A DNA stretch of 58,290 nucleotides from assembly GCA_947642445.1 (NCBI GenBank), contig CANRSF010000015.1:1-58290 (forward strand), written 5' to 3'. The stretch's first letter is position 1; every line of letters starts with the position of its first letter. Made by a program: the position numbers and the translations under genes. The stretch comes from an uncultured Collinsella sp. (GTDB lineage: Bacteria; Actinomycetota; Coriobacteriia; Coriobacteriales; Coriobacteriaceae). This document shows positions 8,759-17,078 of the stretch, one piece after another. The notes beneath the pieces were generated by a model. It ran no database searches. It was not told the origin of the DNA and saw only the letters and a program-made list of their open reading frames with translations.

Positions 8759-9953
8759 GGCAGGCGATAATCTCATCCGAAAGATCGAGGGCAGAATTGG
8801 TCACGGCGTCCATATCGTAGTAACGATACTCGGCCAGACGACCCACCGGGTGGAAGTTCGTCAGGTTCTGGACGCGCTCAAGATAGCGCTCGTAGAGCTC
8901 ACGGTTCTCGGGCTCCAGGATAGCGTAGTACGGCGTCTCGCCCGAGCCGGGCGTATATGCCTTGGAGTACTCCTTCATGATGGTGGTCTTGCCGGGCAAA
9001 ACCTGACCGGTCATGTTCTTGAACTCAGTGATGCGCGTATAGTCCTCGCTCGTGGTGTAGTTGACGGTGCCCACGGGCTGGAACTGGTCCATATCGAGCG
9101 TCTCGAACTTCATATCGAGCGTGCGGTACGGCAGAGCGCCCAGGTCGAGGTTGAACAGCTCGTCGAGTGGACCGGTGTAGACGATCTCGCCACCATAGAC
9201 CTTGCCGTCGATCTTGACGGTGGTCTCGTCGATTTCAAAGAGGTCACGGGCGTCTACGTCACAGAATACGTCGATCAGATCGTGATCGAGCATATGCTCG
9301 AACAGCGCGGTATAGCCGTCCTGCGGCATGCCCTGGAAAGGAGCCTGCGGGAAGTAGCGATCGTCATCGCCCACAAAGACGGGAACGCGGCCGGTGATCG
9401 AGGGGTCGATCTGGTCGGGCGTCTGGCCCCACTGCTTCATGGTGTAATGCAAAAAGACATTCTCGTAGACATAATCGGCGACCTCGGCAAGATCCGGGTC
9501 GTTCTTCTTGCGCAGCTCCATAATGGGCACCTTGACGTCCTTGCCAAAAGTCTCCACGAGCTTCTGATACAGCTCCTCGCCGCGCTCATCGCCAAAGGCG
9601 AGCTTGAGGCTCGCGTGGTTAAAGGGCACGGGCATAAGGGTGCCGTTGATGTTGGCGAGCACCTTGTGCTGGTAGTCCGTCCACTTGGTAAAGCGCGACA
9701 GGAAGTTATGGACGCGCTCGTTAAAAGTGTGATAGATGTGCGGACCGTACTCGTGGACCAGGATTCCGGCCTCGTCAGCGCAGTCGTAGGCATTACCCGC
9801 GATGTGGCCGCGACGCTCCAAAACGGCAACACGATAGCCGATAGTTTCGGCAAGACGGCGGGCGCAAACGGCACCGGCATAACCGGCGCCGACAACGATC
9901 ATGTCATACGCACCGGCATTAAAGCCTTCAGGCAGGCCTGAGGTAATCTGCAT
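8751..9953 (-). CDS. glf: UDP-galactopyranose mutase
   Basis: A 400-residue flavoenzyme interconverting UDP-galactopyranose and UDP-galactofuranose. The FAD Rossmann motif VVGAGYAGAV lies at about residues 20-29, followed by the family motifs HEYGPHIYHTFNERV and VPVPFNHASL. Conserved mid-protein landmarks include HYTMKQWG and the C-terminal FHPVGRLAEYRYYDMD. Length is normal. It precedes and overlaps the GT2 gene. The product feeds cell-surface polysaccharide synthesis in the cytoplasm. Confidence 0.96.
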   Translation of the reverse strand: MQITSGLPEGFNAGAYDMIVVGAGYAGAVCARRLAETIGYRVAVLERRGHIAGNAYDCADEAGILVHEYGPHIYHTFNERVHNFLSRFTKWTDYQHKVLANINGTLMPVPFNHASLKLAFGDERGEELYQKLVETFGKDVKVPIMELRKKNDPDLAEVADYVYENVFLHYTMKQWGQTPDQIDPSITGRVPVFVGDDDRYFPQAPFQGMPQDGYTALFEHMLDHDLIDVFCDVDARDLFEIDETTVKIDGKVYGGEIVYTGPLDELFNLDLGALPYRTLDMKFETLDMDQFQPVGTVNYTTSEDYTRITEFKNMTGQVLPGKTTIMKEYSKAYTPGSGETPYYAILEPENRELYERYLERVQNLTNFHPVGRLAEYRYYDMDAVTNSALDLSDEIIACHA

Positions 9954-10032
9954 CGATACTCCTTGTCAAAAGCCACACGCTTTTTAACTGGGCTTTTTCT
10001 CGAACATACGTCGAGACATATTTATCAGAGCG

Positions 10033-10058
10033 ATTATAGCGCTAATGCGTCCTATAAT
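10033..10058. promoter_or_regulatory. Divergent -10 elements between glf and pta
   Basis: TATAAT occurs on the plus strand at 10053-10058 (toward pta) and on the minus strand at 10033-10038 (toward glf), separated by an AGCGCT-containing stretch. Neither has a good -35, so strengths are uncertain. Confidence 0.4.
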
Positions 10059-10111
10059 GAGCTTGCCACACAAGGAAAGCTCAAGCACCGCGGCGTACAT
10101 AATTGTAAGGT

Positions 10112-10132
10112 AAACCCGCTAGCAGCGGGTTT
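10112..10132 (+). promoter_or_regulatory. Short hairpin in the pta leader
   Basis: AAACCCGCT and AGCGGGTTT pair perfectly around a three-base loop, 53 bases upstream of the pta start. Only ATT follows, so termination is unlikely to be strong. Confidence 0.35.
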
Positions 10133-10185
10133 ATTCGTGTACAGCCGAGGGCCTGGAGCTTAGCGAAACGCTTGTAAGGAGTATC

Positions 10186-11166
10186 ATGAGCGATTTCCTA
10201 AACCGTATGAAGTCTGCCGCCAAGGCCGACCTTAAGACCATCGTCCTGCCCGAGGGCGAGGATCCGCGTACCATCGTCGCGGCAAACAAAATCATCGAGG
10301 AGGGCCTGGCCAACATCGTCATCCTGGGCGATCCCAACGAGATCAACGTCCCCGGCGCCACCGTCATCGATCCGCGCAACGCCGAGAAGCACGAGGAGTA
10401 CGCGCAGAAGTTTGCCGAGCTCCGCGCCAAGAAGGGCGTTACCATCGAACAGGCTCGCGCCCAGGTGATGGACGCCACCTACTTTGGCACCATGATGGTC
10501 AAGATGGGCGACGCCGACGGCCTGGTCTCCGGTGCCTGTCACTCCACCGCCGACACCCTGCGCCCCGCGCTGCAGATCCTCAAGACCGCTCCGGGCACCA
10601 AGCTGGTCTCGGCCTTCTTCGTGATGTGCACCGACACCCCGCAGTTCGGCACCGACGGCACGCTGATCTTCGCCGACTGCGGCCTCAACATCAACCCGTC
10701 CTCCGACGAGCTCTCCGAGATCGCCATCGCCTCCGCTCACTCCTGGTCCACCTTCATGGGCAATGTTGAGCCGCACGTGGCCATGCTCTCCTACTCCACC
10801 ATGGGCTCCGCCGGTGGCGAGGTCGCCAAGAAGGTCCAGGAGGCCGTGAAGTTCTGCAAGGAAAAGGCACCCGAGCTCGCCATCGACGGCGACCTGCAGC
10901 TCGATGCTGCTATCGTCCCCACCGTCGCCCAGCTCAAGGCTCCCGGCTCCTCCGTTGCCGGCAAGGCCAACGTGCTCGTGTTCCCCGACCTCGAGGCCGG
11001 CAACATCGGCTACAAGCTGGTCCAGCGCTTCGCTGGCGCCGACGCTTACGGCCCCATCCTGCAGGGCATCGCCAAGCCGGTCAATGACCTTTCGCGCGGC
11101 TGCTCTGCCGACGACATCGTGGGTGTCGTAGCCATCACCGCCGTCCAGGCTCAGATGGCTGAGTAG
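10186..11166 (+). CDS. pta: Phosphate acetyltransferase
   Basis: Converts acetyl-CoA and phosphate to acetyl-phosphate, the first step of acetate formation. The 326-residue protein is the short form with only the catalytic PTA_PTB domain and no N-terminal DRTGG regulatory part. Visible motifs include IVLPEGEDPRT at the N-terminus, DGLVSGACHSTADTLRPALQ (about 106-125), and the C-terminal NVLVFPDLEAGNIGYKLVQR and GPILQGIAKPVNDLSRGC. A clear AAGGAG precedes the ATG. Unlike many genomes pta is not in an operon with ackA: two ackA genes lie just beyond on the opposite strand. Confidence 0.97.
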   Translation: MSDFLNRMKSAAKADLKTIVLPEGEDPRTIVAANKIIEEGLANIVILGDPNEINVPGATVIDPRNAEKHEEYAQKFAELRAKKGVTIEQARAQVMDATYFGTMMVKMGDADGLVSGACHSTADTLRPALQILKTAPGTKLVSAFFVMCTDTPQFGTDGTLIFADCGLNINPSSDELSEIAIASAHSWSTFMGNVEPHVAMLSYSTMGSAGGEVAKKVQEAVKFCKEKAPELAIDGDLQLDAAIVPTVAQLKAPGSSVAGKANVLVFPDLEAGNIGYKLVQRFAGADAYGPILQGIAKPVNDLSRGCSADDIVGVVAITAVQAQMAE

Positions 11167-11181
11167 CGGACGCACTCGCCC

Positions 11182-11312
11182 GAAGGCCGTACGGGCTAAC
11201 CCCTGAAAACGTCCTCGACCAATGAAACGCCCCCGTTCTGCTCCTTCGGAGCTACGAACGGGGGCGTTTCTGGTCTGCGGAATGTTTTCAGGGGTTAGCC
11301 CGTACGGCCTTC
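11182..11312. repeat. Triple-nested giant hairpin between pta and ackA
   Basis: Perfect 29-base outer arms (11182-11210 and 11284-11312) enclose GACCA/TGGTC plus a perfect 15-base stem (11224-11238 with 11256-11270), inside which GCTCC-TTC-GGAGC forms a third hairpin (11240-11252). It begins 16 bases after the pta stop at a convergent junction. The architecture matches palindromes A and B, though the core sequence differs. Confidence 0.85.
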
Positions 11313-11476
11313 TACTGCTACGAAGCATTCAGAGCATCTGGAGTGGACGGCGGCTTGGCTACGAGCTGGGGCTGAGGATCTGAATGAATGGGTCCTGTTG
11401 CTGAGAGCACATGCGTTTGGGATCGATCACTTTGGATCCGAAAGGCGGAGTGCGGCCGCCGTCCCCCTGACAACAA

Positions 11477-11511
11477 AAAGGCCTCCGAAGCCGTTTGCTC
11501 TGGAGGCCTTT
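11477..11511. terminator. Bidirectional intrinsic terminator between pta and ackA
   Basis: AAAGGCCTCC (11477-11486) pairs with GGAGGCCTTT (11502-11511). A-rich sequence on one side and T-containing sequence on the other suit termination from both directions, serving ackA on the minus strand and readthrough from pta. Confidence 0.75.
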
Positions 11512-11531
11512 CGTTTAATTGCAAATGAGCG

Positions 11532-12710
11532 CTAGTTGTTCGCGGTCAGGCGCTCGACGTCGTGGGCGATCATGTATTCCTCGTCGGTGGGGATGACCAT
11601 GACCGTGACGGAAGAGCCGGCGGCGCTGATGACCTGCGGACCGTTGCCCACGGCCTCGCGGTTCTTGTTGTTGTCGATGCGCACGCCCAGCCACTCGAAG
11701 CAGTCGCAGAAAGCCTTGCGGATCGACCAGTCATTCTCGCCGATGCCGGCGGTAAAGGTAATGGTGTCCACGCCCGCCATTGAAGCGATCATGGAGCCGG
11801 CCTGCTGCATGGCCTTGTAGGCGAACATATCGAAGGCGAGCAGGCAGCGCTCGTCGCCCTCGGAGGCGCGCGTACGGATGTCACGGGCATCGTTGGAGAT
11901 GCCCGAGATGGCAAGCAGACCGGACTGCTTGTTCATCATGTCATCGACTTCCTGGTAGCTGTAGCCACCCTCGCGCTGCAGGTAGCACACGGTAGCCGGG
12001 TCAATGGAGCCGCAGCGGGTTCCCATCATTAGGCCGTCAAGCGGCGTGAGACCCATCGTGGTGTCGCGGCACACACCGTCCTCGATGGCGGCAAGCGAGG
12101 CGCCGTTGCCCAAATGGCACGAGAGCAGGCGGTGGCAGCGCGAGCCCAGGATCTCCTTGGCCATCATCCACTCGTAGCGGTGGCTCGTACCGTGGGCGCC
12201 GTACTTGCGCACGTGGTACTTGTCGCACACGTCCTTGGGCAGGGCGTAGGTGTAGGCGACCTCGGGCATGGTCATGTGGAACGAGGTATCGAAGACAGCC
12301 ACGTTGGGCAGCTCCGGATACTTCTCGCGGCAATATTCGATTGCCGCGGCCTCGCCGTAATTGTGCAGCGGGGCGAGCGGGGCCACCTCAAGGATCTTAG
12401 CCATGACCTCATCGTCGACGACCGCGGAATCATCGAAGTGCCAGCCACCCTGAACGATACGGTGGCCGATGCCATCGATCGTAAAGTCGGTCTTCTCGAG
12501 CTCCTCGAGCACGCGCGCAATGGCCGAGCGATGATCGGGGAAGGGAACCTCTTCGGTCTGCTTGGCGCCACCGTTCTCGGCGTGACCAAAGATGCCCATG
12601 TCCGAGCCGATACGCTCGCAGTTGCCCTTGGCGAAAACCTCGCGGGTATCGGTATCCAAGAGTTGATATTTAAGGCTTGAGCTGCCAGCGTTAACAACAA
12701 GTACGTTCAT
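11532..12710 (-). CDS. ackA: Acetate kinase (paralogue 1)
   Basis: Makes ATP and acetate from acetyl-phosphate in the cytoplasm. The 392-residue protein carries every acetate kinase landmark: N-terminal VVNAGSSSLKYQ, the phosphate-binding CHLGNGASLAAI, GTRCGSIDPATV and FTAGIGENDW. The ATG at 12710 matches the sister gene's start and follows AAAGGAG; an in-frame ATG 15 bases earlier is less likely. A second acetate kinase lies immediately upstream on the same strand. A palindrome at 12774-12788 in its own upstream region, and a terminator behind the other copy, suggest the two are regulated separately. Confidence 0.96.
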   Translation of the reverse strand: MNVLVVNAGSSSLKYQLLDTDTREVFAKGNCERIGSDMGIFGHAENGGAKQTEEVPFPDHRSAIARVLEELEKTDFTIDGIGHRIVQGGWHFDDSAVVDDEVMAKILEVAPLAPLHNYGEAAAIEYCREKYPELPNVAVFDTSFHMTMPEVAYTYALPKDVCDKYHVRKYGAHGTSHRYEWMMAKEILGSRCHRLLSCHLGNGASLAAIEDGVCRDTTMGLTPLDGLMMGTRCGSIDPATVCYLQREGGYSYQEVDDMMNKQSGLLAISGISNDARDIRTRASEGDERCLLAFDMFAYKAMQQAGSMIASMAGVDTITFTAGIGENDWSIRKAFCDCFEWLGVRIDNNKNREAVGNGPQVISAAGSSVTVMVIPTDEEYMIAHDVERLTANN

Positions 12711-12773
12711 GAGACTCCTTTGCAATGCAATACGGTCGGTACAGGCCCCTTAAGGCGGCCGCATGTTAATAAG

Positions 12774-12788
12774 AAGTTATCATAACTT
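12774..12788. promoter_or_regulatory. Perfect 15-base palindrome upstream of ackA paralogue 1
   Basis: AAGTTATCATAACTT is a perfect palindrome with seven-base half-sites, 64 bases upstream of the start codon in an AT-rich patch where a promoter would lie. It looks like an operator for a dimeric repressor; the regulator is unknown. Confidence 0.5.
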
Positions 12789-12824
12789 GATAAATAGCTA
12801 TCAGGCATATCGCTCAACGAGACG

Positions 12825-12862
12825 AAAGAGGGGCTGAACGGCGCTCGGTCGTCCAGCCCCTC
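12825..12862 (-). terminator. Terminator after ackA paralogue 2
   Basis: On the minus strand GAGGGGCTG pairs with CAGCCCCTC (12828-12836 with 12854-12862), followed by TTTCGT. It lies 12 bases after the stop of the upstream acetate kinase and separates the two paralogues. Confidence 0.65.
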
Positions 12863-12873
12863 CCCTCTTGTAA

Positions 12874-14052
12874 TTACTTGGCGTTGACGATGCGCTCGAC
12901 GTCGGAAGCGATCATGAACTCCTCGTCCGTGGGGATGACGAAAATCTTGACCTTGGAATCCTTGGCTGACAGGCACCAAGCGCCGTCACCACGCAGGGCG
13001 TTGCGGGCATGATCCATCTTGACGCCCATAAAGGCCAGGCGGTCGGCCACGCCGGCGCGGACGGCAGGAGCGTGCTCACCGATGCCGGCAGTGAAGACCA
13101 GGGTGTCCATACCGCACATGGAGGTGGCCATCTCGGCAGCCTTGGCGGCAATCTTGTAGACGAACATATCGAAGGCGAGCTGGGCCTCGGGGTCACCGGC
13201 AGCGGCGAGCTCCTCGACGTTGCGGCAGTCGTTGGTCTTGCCGCCGGTCACAGCCAAAAGGCCGGACTTCTTGTTCATCATCTCGTCGACCTCGTCGAAG
13301 GTGTAGCCGCCCTCGCGCTGCAGGTAGCACACGGTAGCCGGGTCGATGGAGCCGCAGCGGGTGCCCATCATAACGCCGTCGAGCGGCGTCAAGCCCATGG
13401 TGGTGTCCATGCACTTGCCGTCCTCGATGGCGCACAGGGAAGCGCCGGAGCCGATATGGCACACGACGACCTTGCGGGCCTCGCCGTTGGTCATCTCGGC
13501 GACCTTCTTGGAGATGTAACGGTAGCTGGTGCCGTGGGCGCCGTACTTACGGATGTGCAGCTTGTCGCAGACGTCCTTGGGCAGGGCGTAAGTCTTGGCG
13601 ACCTCGGGCATGTTGAAGTGGAAAGCGGTGTCGTAAACCGTGACGTTGGGCAGGTCGGGATACTGCTCCAGGCAGTACTCGATAACGTTGGCCTCGGGGT
13701 TGTTGTGCAGCGGGGCGAGCGGAGCGACCTCGCGGATCTTGGCGAGGACATCCTCGTCGACGAGGGAGGAATCGCCAAAGTACCAACCGCCCTGAACGAT
13801 ACGGTGGCCGATACCCTCGATCTTGACGCCGTTGGCCTCGAGGTCCTTCAGGACAACCTCGATGGCGACCTTGTGGTCGGGGAACTCGATGTTCTCGGTC
13901 ACCTTCTTGGAGCCGTTGGCAGCGTGGGTGAAAGTGCCGCCGGTAAAGCAGACGCGCTCGCAGGAGCCCTTTGCGGACACCTTATGGGACTTGGTATCGA
14001 TGACCTGATACTTAAGGGTCGAAGATCCTGCGTTGACGACCAGAACGTTCAT
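12874..14052 (-). CDS. ackA: Acetate kinase (paralogue 2)
   Basis: A second full-length acetate kinase of 392 residues, clearly homologous to its neighbour along the whole length. It keeps VVNAGSSTLKYQ, GTRCGSIDPATV and FTAGIGEHAP, but the phosphate-2 loop reads CHIGSGASL where the neighbour has the usual CHLGNGASL (Asn to Ser). Either copy could serve the Pta pathway; the altered loop may change kinetics or substrate (for example propionate), which is only an inference. Codon use matches neighbours, suggesting an old tandem duplication. Confidence 0.94.
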   Translation of the reverse strand: MNVLVVNAGSSTLKYQVIDTKSHKVSAKGSCERVCFTGGTFTHAANGSKKVTENIEFPDHKVAIEVVLKDLEANGVKIEGIGHRIVQGGWYFGDSSLVDEDVLAKIREVAPLAPLHNNPEANVIEYCLEQYPDLPNVTVYDTAFHFNMPEVAKTYALPKDVCDKLHIRKYGAHGTSYRYISKKVAEMTNGEARKVVVCHIGSGASLCAIEDGKCMDTTMGLTPLDGVMMGTRCGSIDPATVCYLQREGGYTFDEVDEMMNKKSGLLAVTGGKTNDCRNVEELAAAGDPEAQLAFDMFVYKIAAKAAEMATSMCGMDTLVFTAGIGEHAPAVRAGVADRLAFMGVKMDHARNALRGDGAWCLSAKDSKVKIFVIPTDEEFMIASDVERIVNAK

Positions 14053-14105
14053 GTGTCTCCCTACTAACAGGCGGTGTGGCGCCGCCAGGTTACATACGCT
14101 TCAAT

Positions 14106-14139
14106 AATAAACCCAAACGCCCTCGCGCTCGGGTTTATT
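14106..14139 (-). terminator. Terminator after the MFS gene
   Basis: AATAAACCC (14106-14114) pairs with GGGTTTATT (14131-14139). On the minus strand it follows the MFS stop by 15 bases and ends in TTTATTATT. Confidence 0.55.
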
Positions 14140-14154
14140 GCGTTGATATATAAG

Positions 14155-15333
14155 TTATCGGTGTCTAAATACCCATGTCCTTTGACTTGTAAGACGAAAT
14201 AGCGCGGGGATATACACAAGGGAAGAAATCCCGAGCGCGACAAGCAATATGACTCGAATGCCCGCGATGCTGCTCAACACAGCATTGAACAGATAGAAAA
14301 GGATGGCGCCCACCGCCACCATCTGGCTTTGAACCGAAATCAGTGAACAGCGCATCGAAGAATCGGCTGCTTTTTGAAAAATTGAGTATTTAATTGGAGC
14401 AAATAACGAGTAAGCGACCATCTGCAGCACATAGAACACGGGCAGCAAATAAACCGGAGTTAAGGGAATCAAAAACAGAGCTGTCAGGAAAAGACGCACG
14501 ATGCCGCAAATACGCGCAAAGCGGCCCTTGTCGACATGAGCAATCGCACAGGGCACAATAAGTCCCATGGAGGCCGAGGCAAGGAGCTGAACCGCAATGG
14601 TCACACCCGAAGCGACGGCATTCATTCCGCGACCCGCAAGCAGCAGTGAGAAAAAGTCTTCCAGGGCGACAAAAGCAAATGCCTGAGAACAGTCCATGAT
14701 GAACGCTGAACGAAGAATGCCATTACCCGCAATAGCGGCACCGATCATCTTCGGGCTAATCCCATGTTCAAGTGTCGTCGCAGTGCCCCCTCTTCGCATC
14801 TCAGGAATGCAGACAACGACAAGCAACGTCAACACCATTGCGATGATATCTGCCGAAAGACCAATGAGATATGCACCGACAGACGAAATGAAACCGCCCA
14901 CGCAAGCGGAGATGGCATAAGAGGCATAGAAAACAAATCGCTCAACGACATTAAGTCTTACGAGCTGGTCCTGAGAGACGCTGTCAATGTAAATCGCTTC
15001 GATGGATCCGCTCACACACGCAACGGCAAAACCCTTGAGAGCGAACGCACCGATTAAAAGCAGGGGAGAACGGACGAGAAGCAGGGCGGCGTAGTATCCA
15101 AGCATTCCCACGACGCCAACGAGACCGCTTGTCTTTCGTCCAAACCTATCAGCAATATAGCCAGTGGGAACTTCAAGGATGAACTTGCTCACTTGATATG
15201 CAATCATCATGCTAGAAATCGATACCATCGAAAGTCCGACGAACTCAAGGTAGACAGTTAGAAAATACAAGATGGTGCTGAAGTTCGACAGAAAAACGAA
15301 CGTCATATAAAGCAAAACCGTACGGTTTTTCAT
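14155..15333 (-). CDS. MFS transporter
   Basis: A 392-residue major facilitator with about twelve hydrophobic segments. The loop 2-3 signature ADRFGRKTSGL is present near residue 65, preceded by VSKFILEVPTGYI. The start at 15333 follows GGAGGG; an in-frame ATG 24 bases upstream has no better site. Base composition is lower in GC than the surrounding genes, as is that of the LysR gene upstream, suggesting the pair arrived together. The substrate is unknown; an exporter-like role is plausible from the family but not shown. Confidence 0.87.
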   Translation of the reverse strand: MKNRTVLLYMTFVFLSNFSTILYFLTVYLEFVGLSMVSISSMMIAYQVSKFILEVPTGYIADRFGRKTSGLVGVVGMLGYYAALLLVRSPLLLIGAFALKGFAVACVSGSIEAIYIDSVSQDQLVRLNVVERFVFYASYAISACVGGFISSVGAYLIGLSADIIAMVLTLLVVVCIPEMRRGGTATTLEHGISPKMIGAAIAGNGILRSAFIMDCSQAFAFVALEDFFSLLLAGRGMNAVASGVTIAVQLLASASMGLIVPCAIAHVDKGRFARICGIVRLFLTALFLIPLTPVYLLPVFYVLQMVAYSLFAPIKYSIFQKAADSSMRCSLISVQSQMVAVGAILFYLFNAVLSSIAGIRVILLVALGISSLVYIPALFRLTSQRTWVFRHR

Positions 15334-15415
15334 GCTCCGCCCTCCCAGAGTCAGCAATCTAAATCGGAATCTTGGAAAAGCATGAGGACAAAGCTGTCAG
15401 CTATGTGTTACAAGG

Positions 15416-15433
15416 CGTCAATAATCACTTGAC
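15416..15433 (-). promoter_or_regulatory. Candidate LysR-type operator overlapping a -35
   Basis: GTCAA-N7-TTGAC (15417-15433) is an inverted repeat with the T-N11-A form typical of LysR-family sites. On the minus strand its TTGACG (15416-15421) could also act as the -35 of the MFS gene, whose start is at 15333. Confidence 0.45.
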
Positions 15434-15452
15434 GTCTCGAAGCCAATTAATC

Positions 15453-16343
15453 TCACGAAGCAAGATGACGCAATAGGTGAAGAAATACCGTCTGGTGTCG
15501 ATCGGTCCAGGTATTTTGTCGATAGCAAAAGTAGATGGGCAAGGCTACGTCACGCGATCCTTCAATGGAGCACTCACTCACTTCCAATACATCTGATGCG
15601 AGAGAAGAGCCAGAAAAACTCAATATCAATCCCCCGGCTTGAAGAAACTCAGTCTGCGCCCTGTTTCCGTATTCAACATCACGGAAGCGAAAATTGACGA
15701 GCTGGGCTTCGGGACATTGATTGATTGCATTGAGACAGGGTGACAAATTAATGGGAACAGCGAGCCTGCCGCCCAGTAACTCGCGAATGGTCATGGCGCC
15801 CACAGATTGATGACCCGCTGGGTATGAAAGAACCTTGAGCTCCTTTTCACCCAAATATTTTGAAGAAAGGACGCTGTCCCGTGGTTCCTCGAATGAGATA
15901 GCCGCATCCGAAATGCCAAGCACAAGTGATTCAAAGCATGTAGCCGTTGGCTGATGCCACACATCAAGGTGAATCTGAGGGTGCGAGCGTTCAAACGAGT
16001 CATACCAGCTTTCGGCAAAAAGGCGCCCCCGCCCATGAAGGCAGGGGGCGTAAAGACGAAAGTGGCCATCGGGCGAAACGCCGCCGCCCCTCGATTGAAC
16101 GTACTTTTTGAGATCGTCGACTTGTGCCAGGATCATACGTGCGCGACGTGCGAGCTCTCTGCCCGCCGGAGACAAAACAGCCTCCCCCGCCGATCGGTCG
16201 AGCAAAACAATCTGATACTCAGATTCCAACTTTTTGATTGCCGACGAAACGGCCTGCGGACTCACATGAACGGCGCGAGCTGCTTTGCGCACGCCGCCAT
16301 AGTTCGCTACCGCTTGAAGGTATTCGAGTTGAGAAAGCTGCAT
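15453..16343 (-). CDS. LysR-family transcriptional regulator
   Basis: A 296-residue LTTR. The N-terminal winged helix-turn-helix spans about residues 1-60 (LEYLQAVANYGGVRKAARAV, then VSPQAVSSAIKKLE), followed by a linker helix and a substrate-binding effector domain from about 90. It lies directly upstream of the MFS gene on the same strand with a LysR-like inverted repeat between them, so the transporter is its likely target. The inducer is unknown. Lower GC than neighbours. Confidence 0.92.
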   Translation of the reverse strand: MQLSQLEYLQAVANYGGVRKAARAVHVSPQAVSSAIKKLESEYQIVLLDRSAGEAVLSPAGRELARRARMILAQVDDLKKYVQSRGGGVSPDGHFRLYAPCLHGRGRLFAESWYDSFERSHPQIHLDVWHQPTATCFESLVLGISDAAISFEEPRDSVLSSKYLGEKELKVLSYPAGHQSVGAMTIRELLGGRLAVPINLSPCLNAINQCPEAQLVNFRFRDVEYGNRAQTEFLQAGGLILSFSGSSLASDVLEVSECSIEGSRDVALPIYFCYRQNTWTDRHQTVFLHLLRHLAS

Positions 16344-16384
16344 AGATTACTCCAAAGGCAGCCAAGTCGACGGGCCAAGCGCCC

Positions 16385-16720
16385 TCAGATGAGGTTCTCG
16401 CCCAGGTTTTTGCCGCCGAGGACGTGCATGTGGAAGTGCATGACGGTCTGGCCGGCGTTGACGCCCTTGTTGGAGATGACGCGGAAACCGTCCTCCAGAC
16501 CCTTGGCCTTGGCGACCTCCTGGATGGCGTGAGCTATGGCGCCCATGGTCTCGGCGGGTACGTTGTCGGCGATGTCGCTGTAGTGCTTCTTAGGGATCAC
16601 GAGCGTGTGGACCGGCGCCTGCGGGTTGAGGTCGTCGAAGGCGATGACCTGGTCGTCCTCATAGACAACGGTCGAGGGGATCTCGTGGTTGGCAATTTTA
16701 CAGAAGATGCAATCGCACAT
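16385..16720 (-). CDS. HIT family protein (HinT-like)
   Basis: A 111-residue histidine-triad nucleotide hydrolase. CIFCKIANHEIPS at the N-terminus and the catalytic triad HFHMHVLGG near the C-terminus define the HinT group, which hydrolyses AMP-linked substrates such as aminoacyl adenylates. Length is typical. It lies downstream of xseB and xseA on the same strand (49-base gap to xseB), so it is probably the last gene of that operon. Confidence 0.94.
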   Translation of the reverse strand: MCDCIFCKIANHEIPSTVVYEDDQVIAFDDLNPQAPVHTLVIPKKHYSDIADNVPAETMGAIAHAIQEVAKAKGLEDGFRVISNKGVNAGQTVMHFHMHVLGGKNLGENLI

Positions 16721-16769
16721 AGCTGGTTCCTTTCTTACAGACCAAGGTAATTATATTTGGTCGAGATGC

Positions 16770-17036
16770 TTAGAACGAAAGGTTATCATCGGTGTTGGCG
16801 GCCTCGCCGTCGGCGAGCACATCGTTGCCGTCGACGTCCTTAAGGAGCACCGAGACCTTCTGCTCGGCATCGGACAGGCGGGTGCGCAGGCTTTTGAGGA
16901 GCTCGACGCCGCGGGTGTAGCTCTCGAGCGACTCCTCAAGCTCCATATCGCCCGACTCCAGGCTGCGGATGATGAGCTCCAGCTCCTGCGAGGCCTGCTT
17001 GTACGTAAGCTGCTCGACCGGGGTCTTCTCTGCCAT
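16770..17036 (-). CDS. xseB: Exodeoxyribonuclease VII small subunit
   Basis: An 88-residue helical protein matching XseB: TYKQASQELELIIRSLESGD followed by MELEESLESYTRGVELLK. Several small subunits bind the C-terminal helix of XseA to form the bidirectional single-strand exonuclease. It follows xseA by 42 bases on the same strand. Confidence 0.94.
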   Translation of the reverse strand: MAEKTPVEQLTYKQASQELELIIRSLESGDMELEESLESYTRGVELLKSLRTRLSDAEQKVSVLLKDVDGNDVLADGEAANTDDNLSF

Positions 17037-17078
17037 ATCTGTTTCCTTTCCTAAGGGTCTATCACTGCGAAACGCGGT

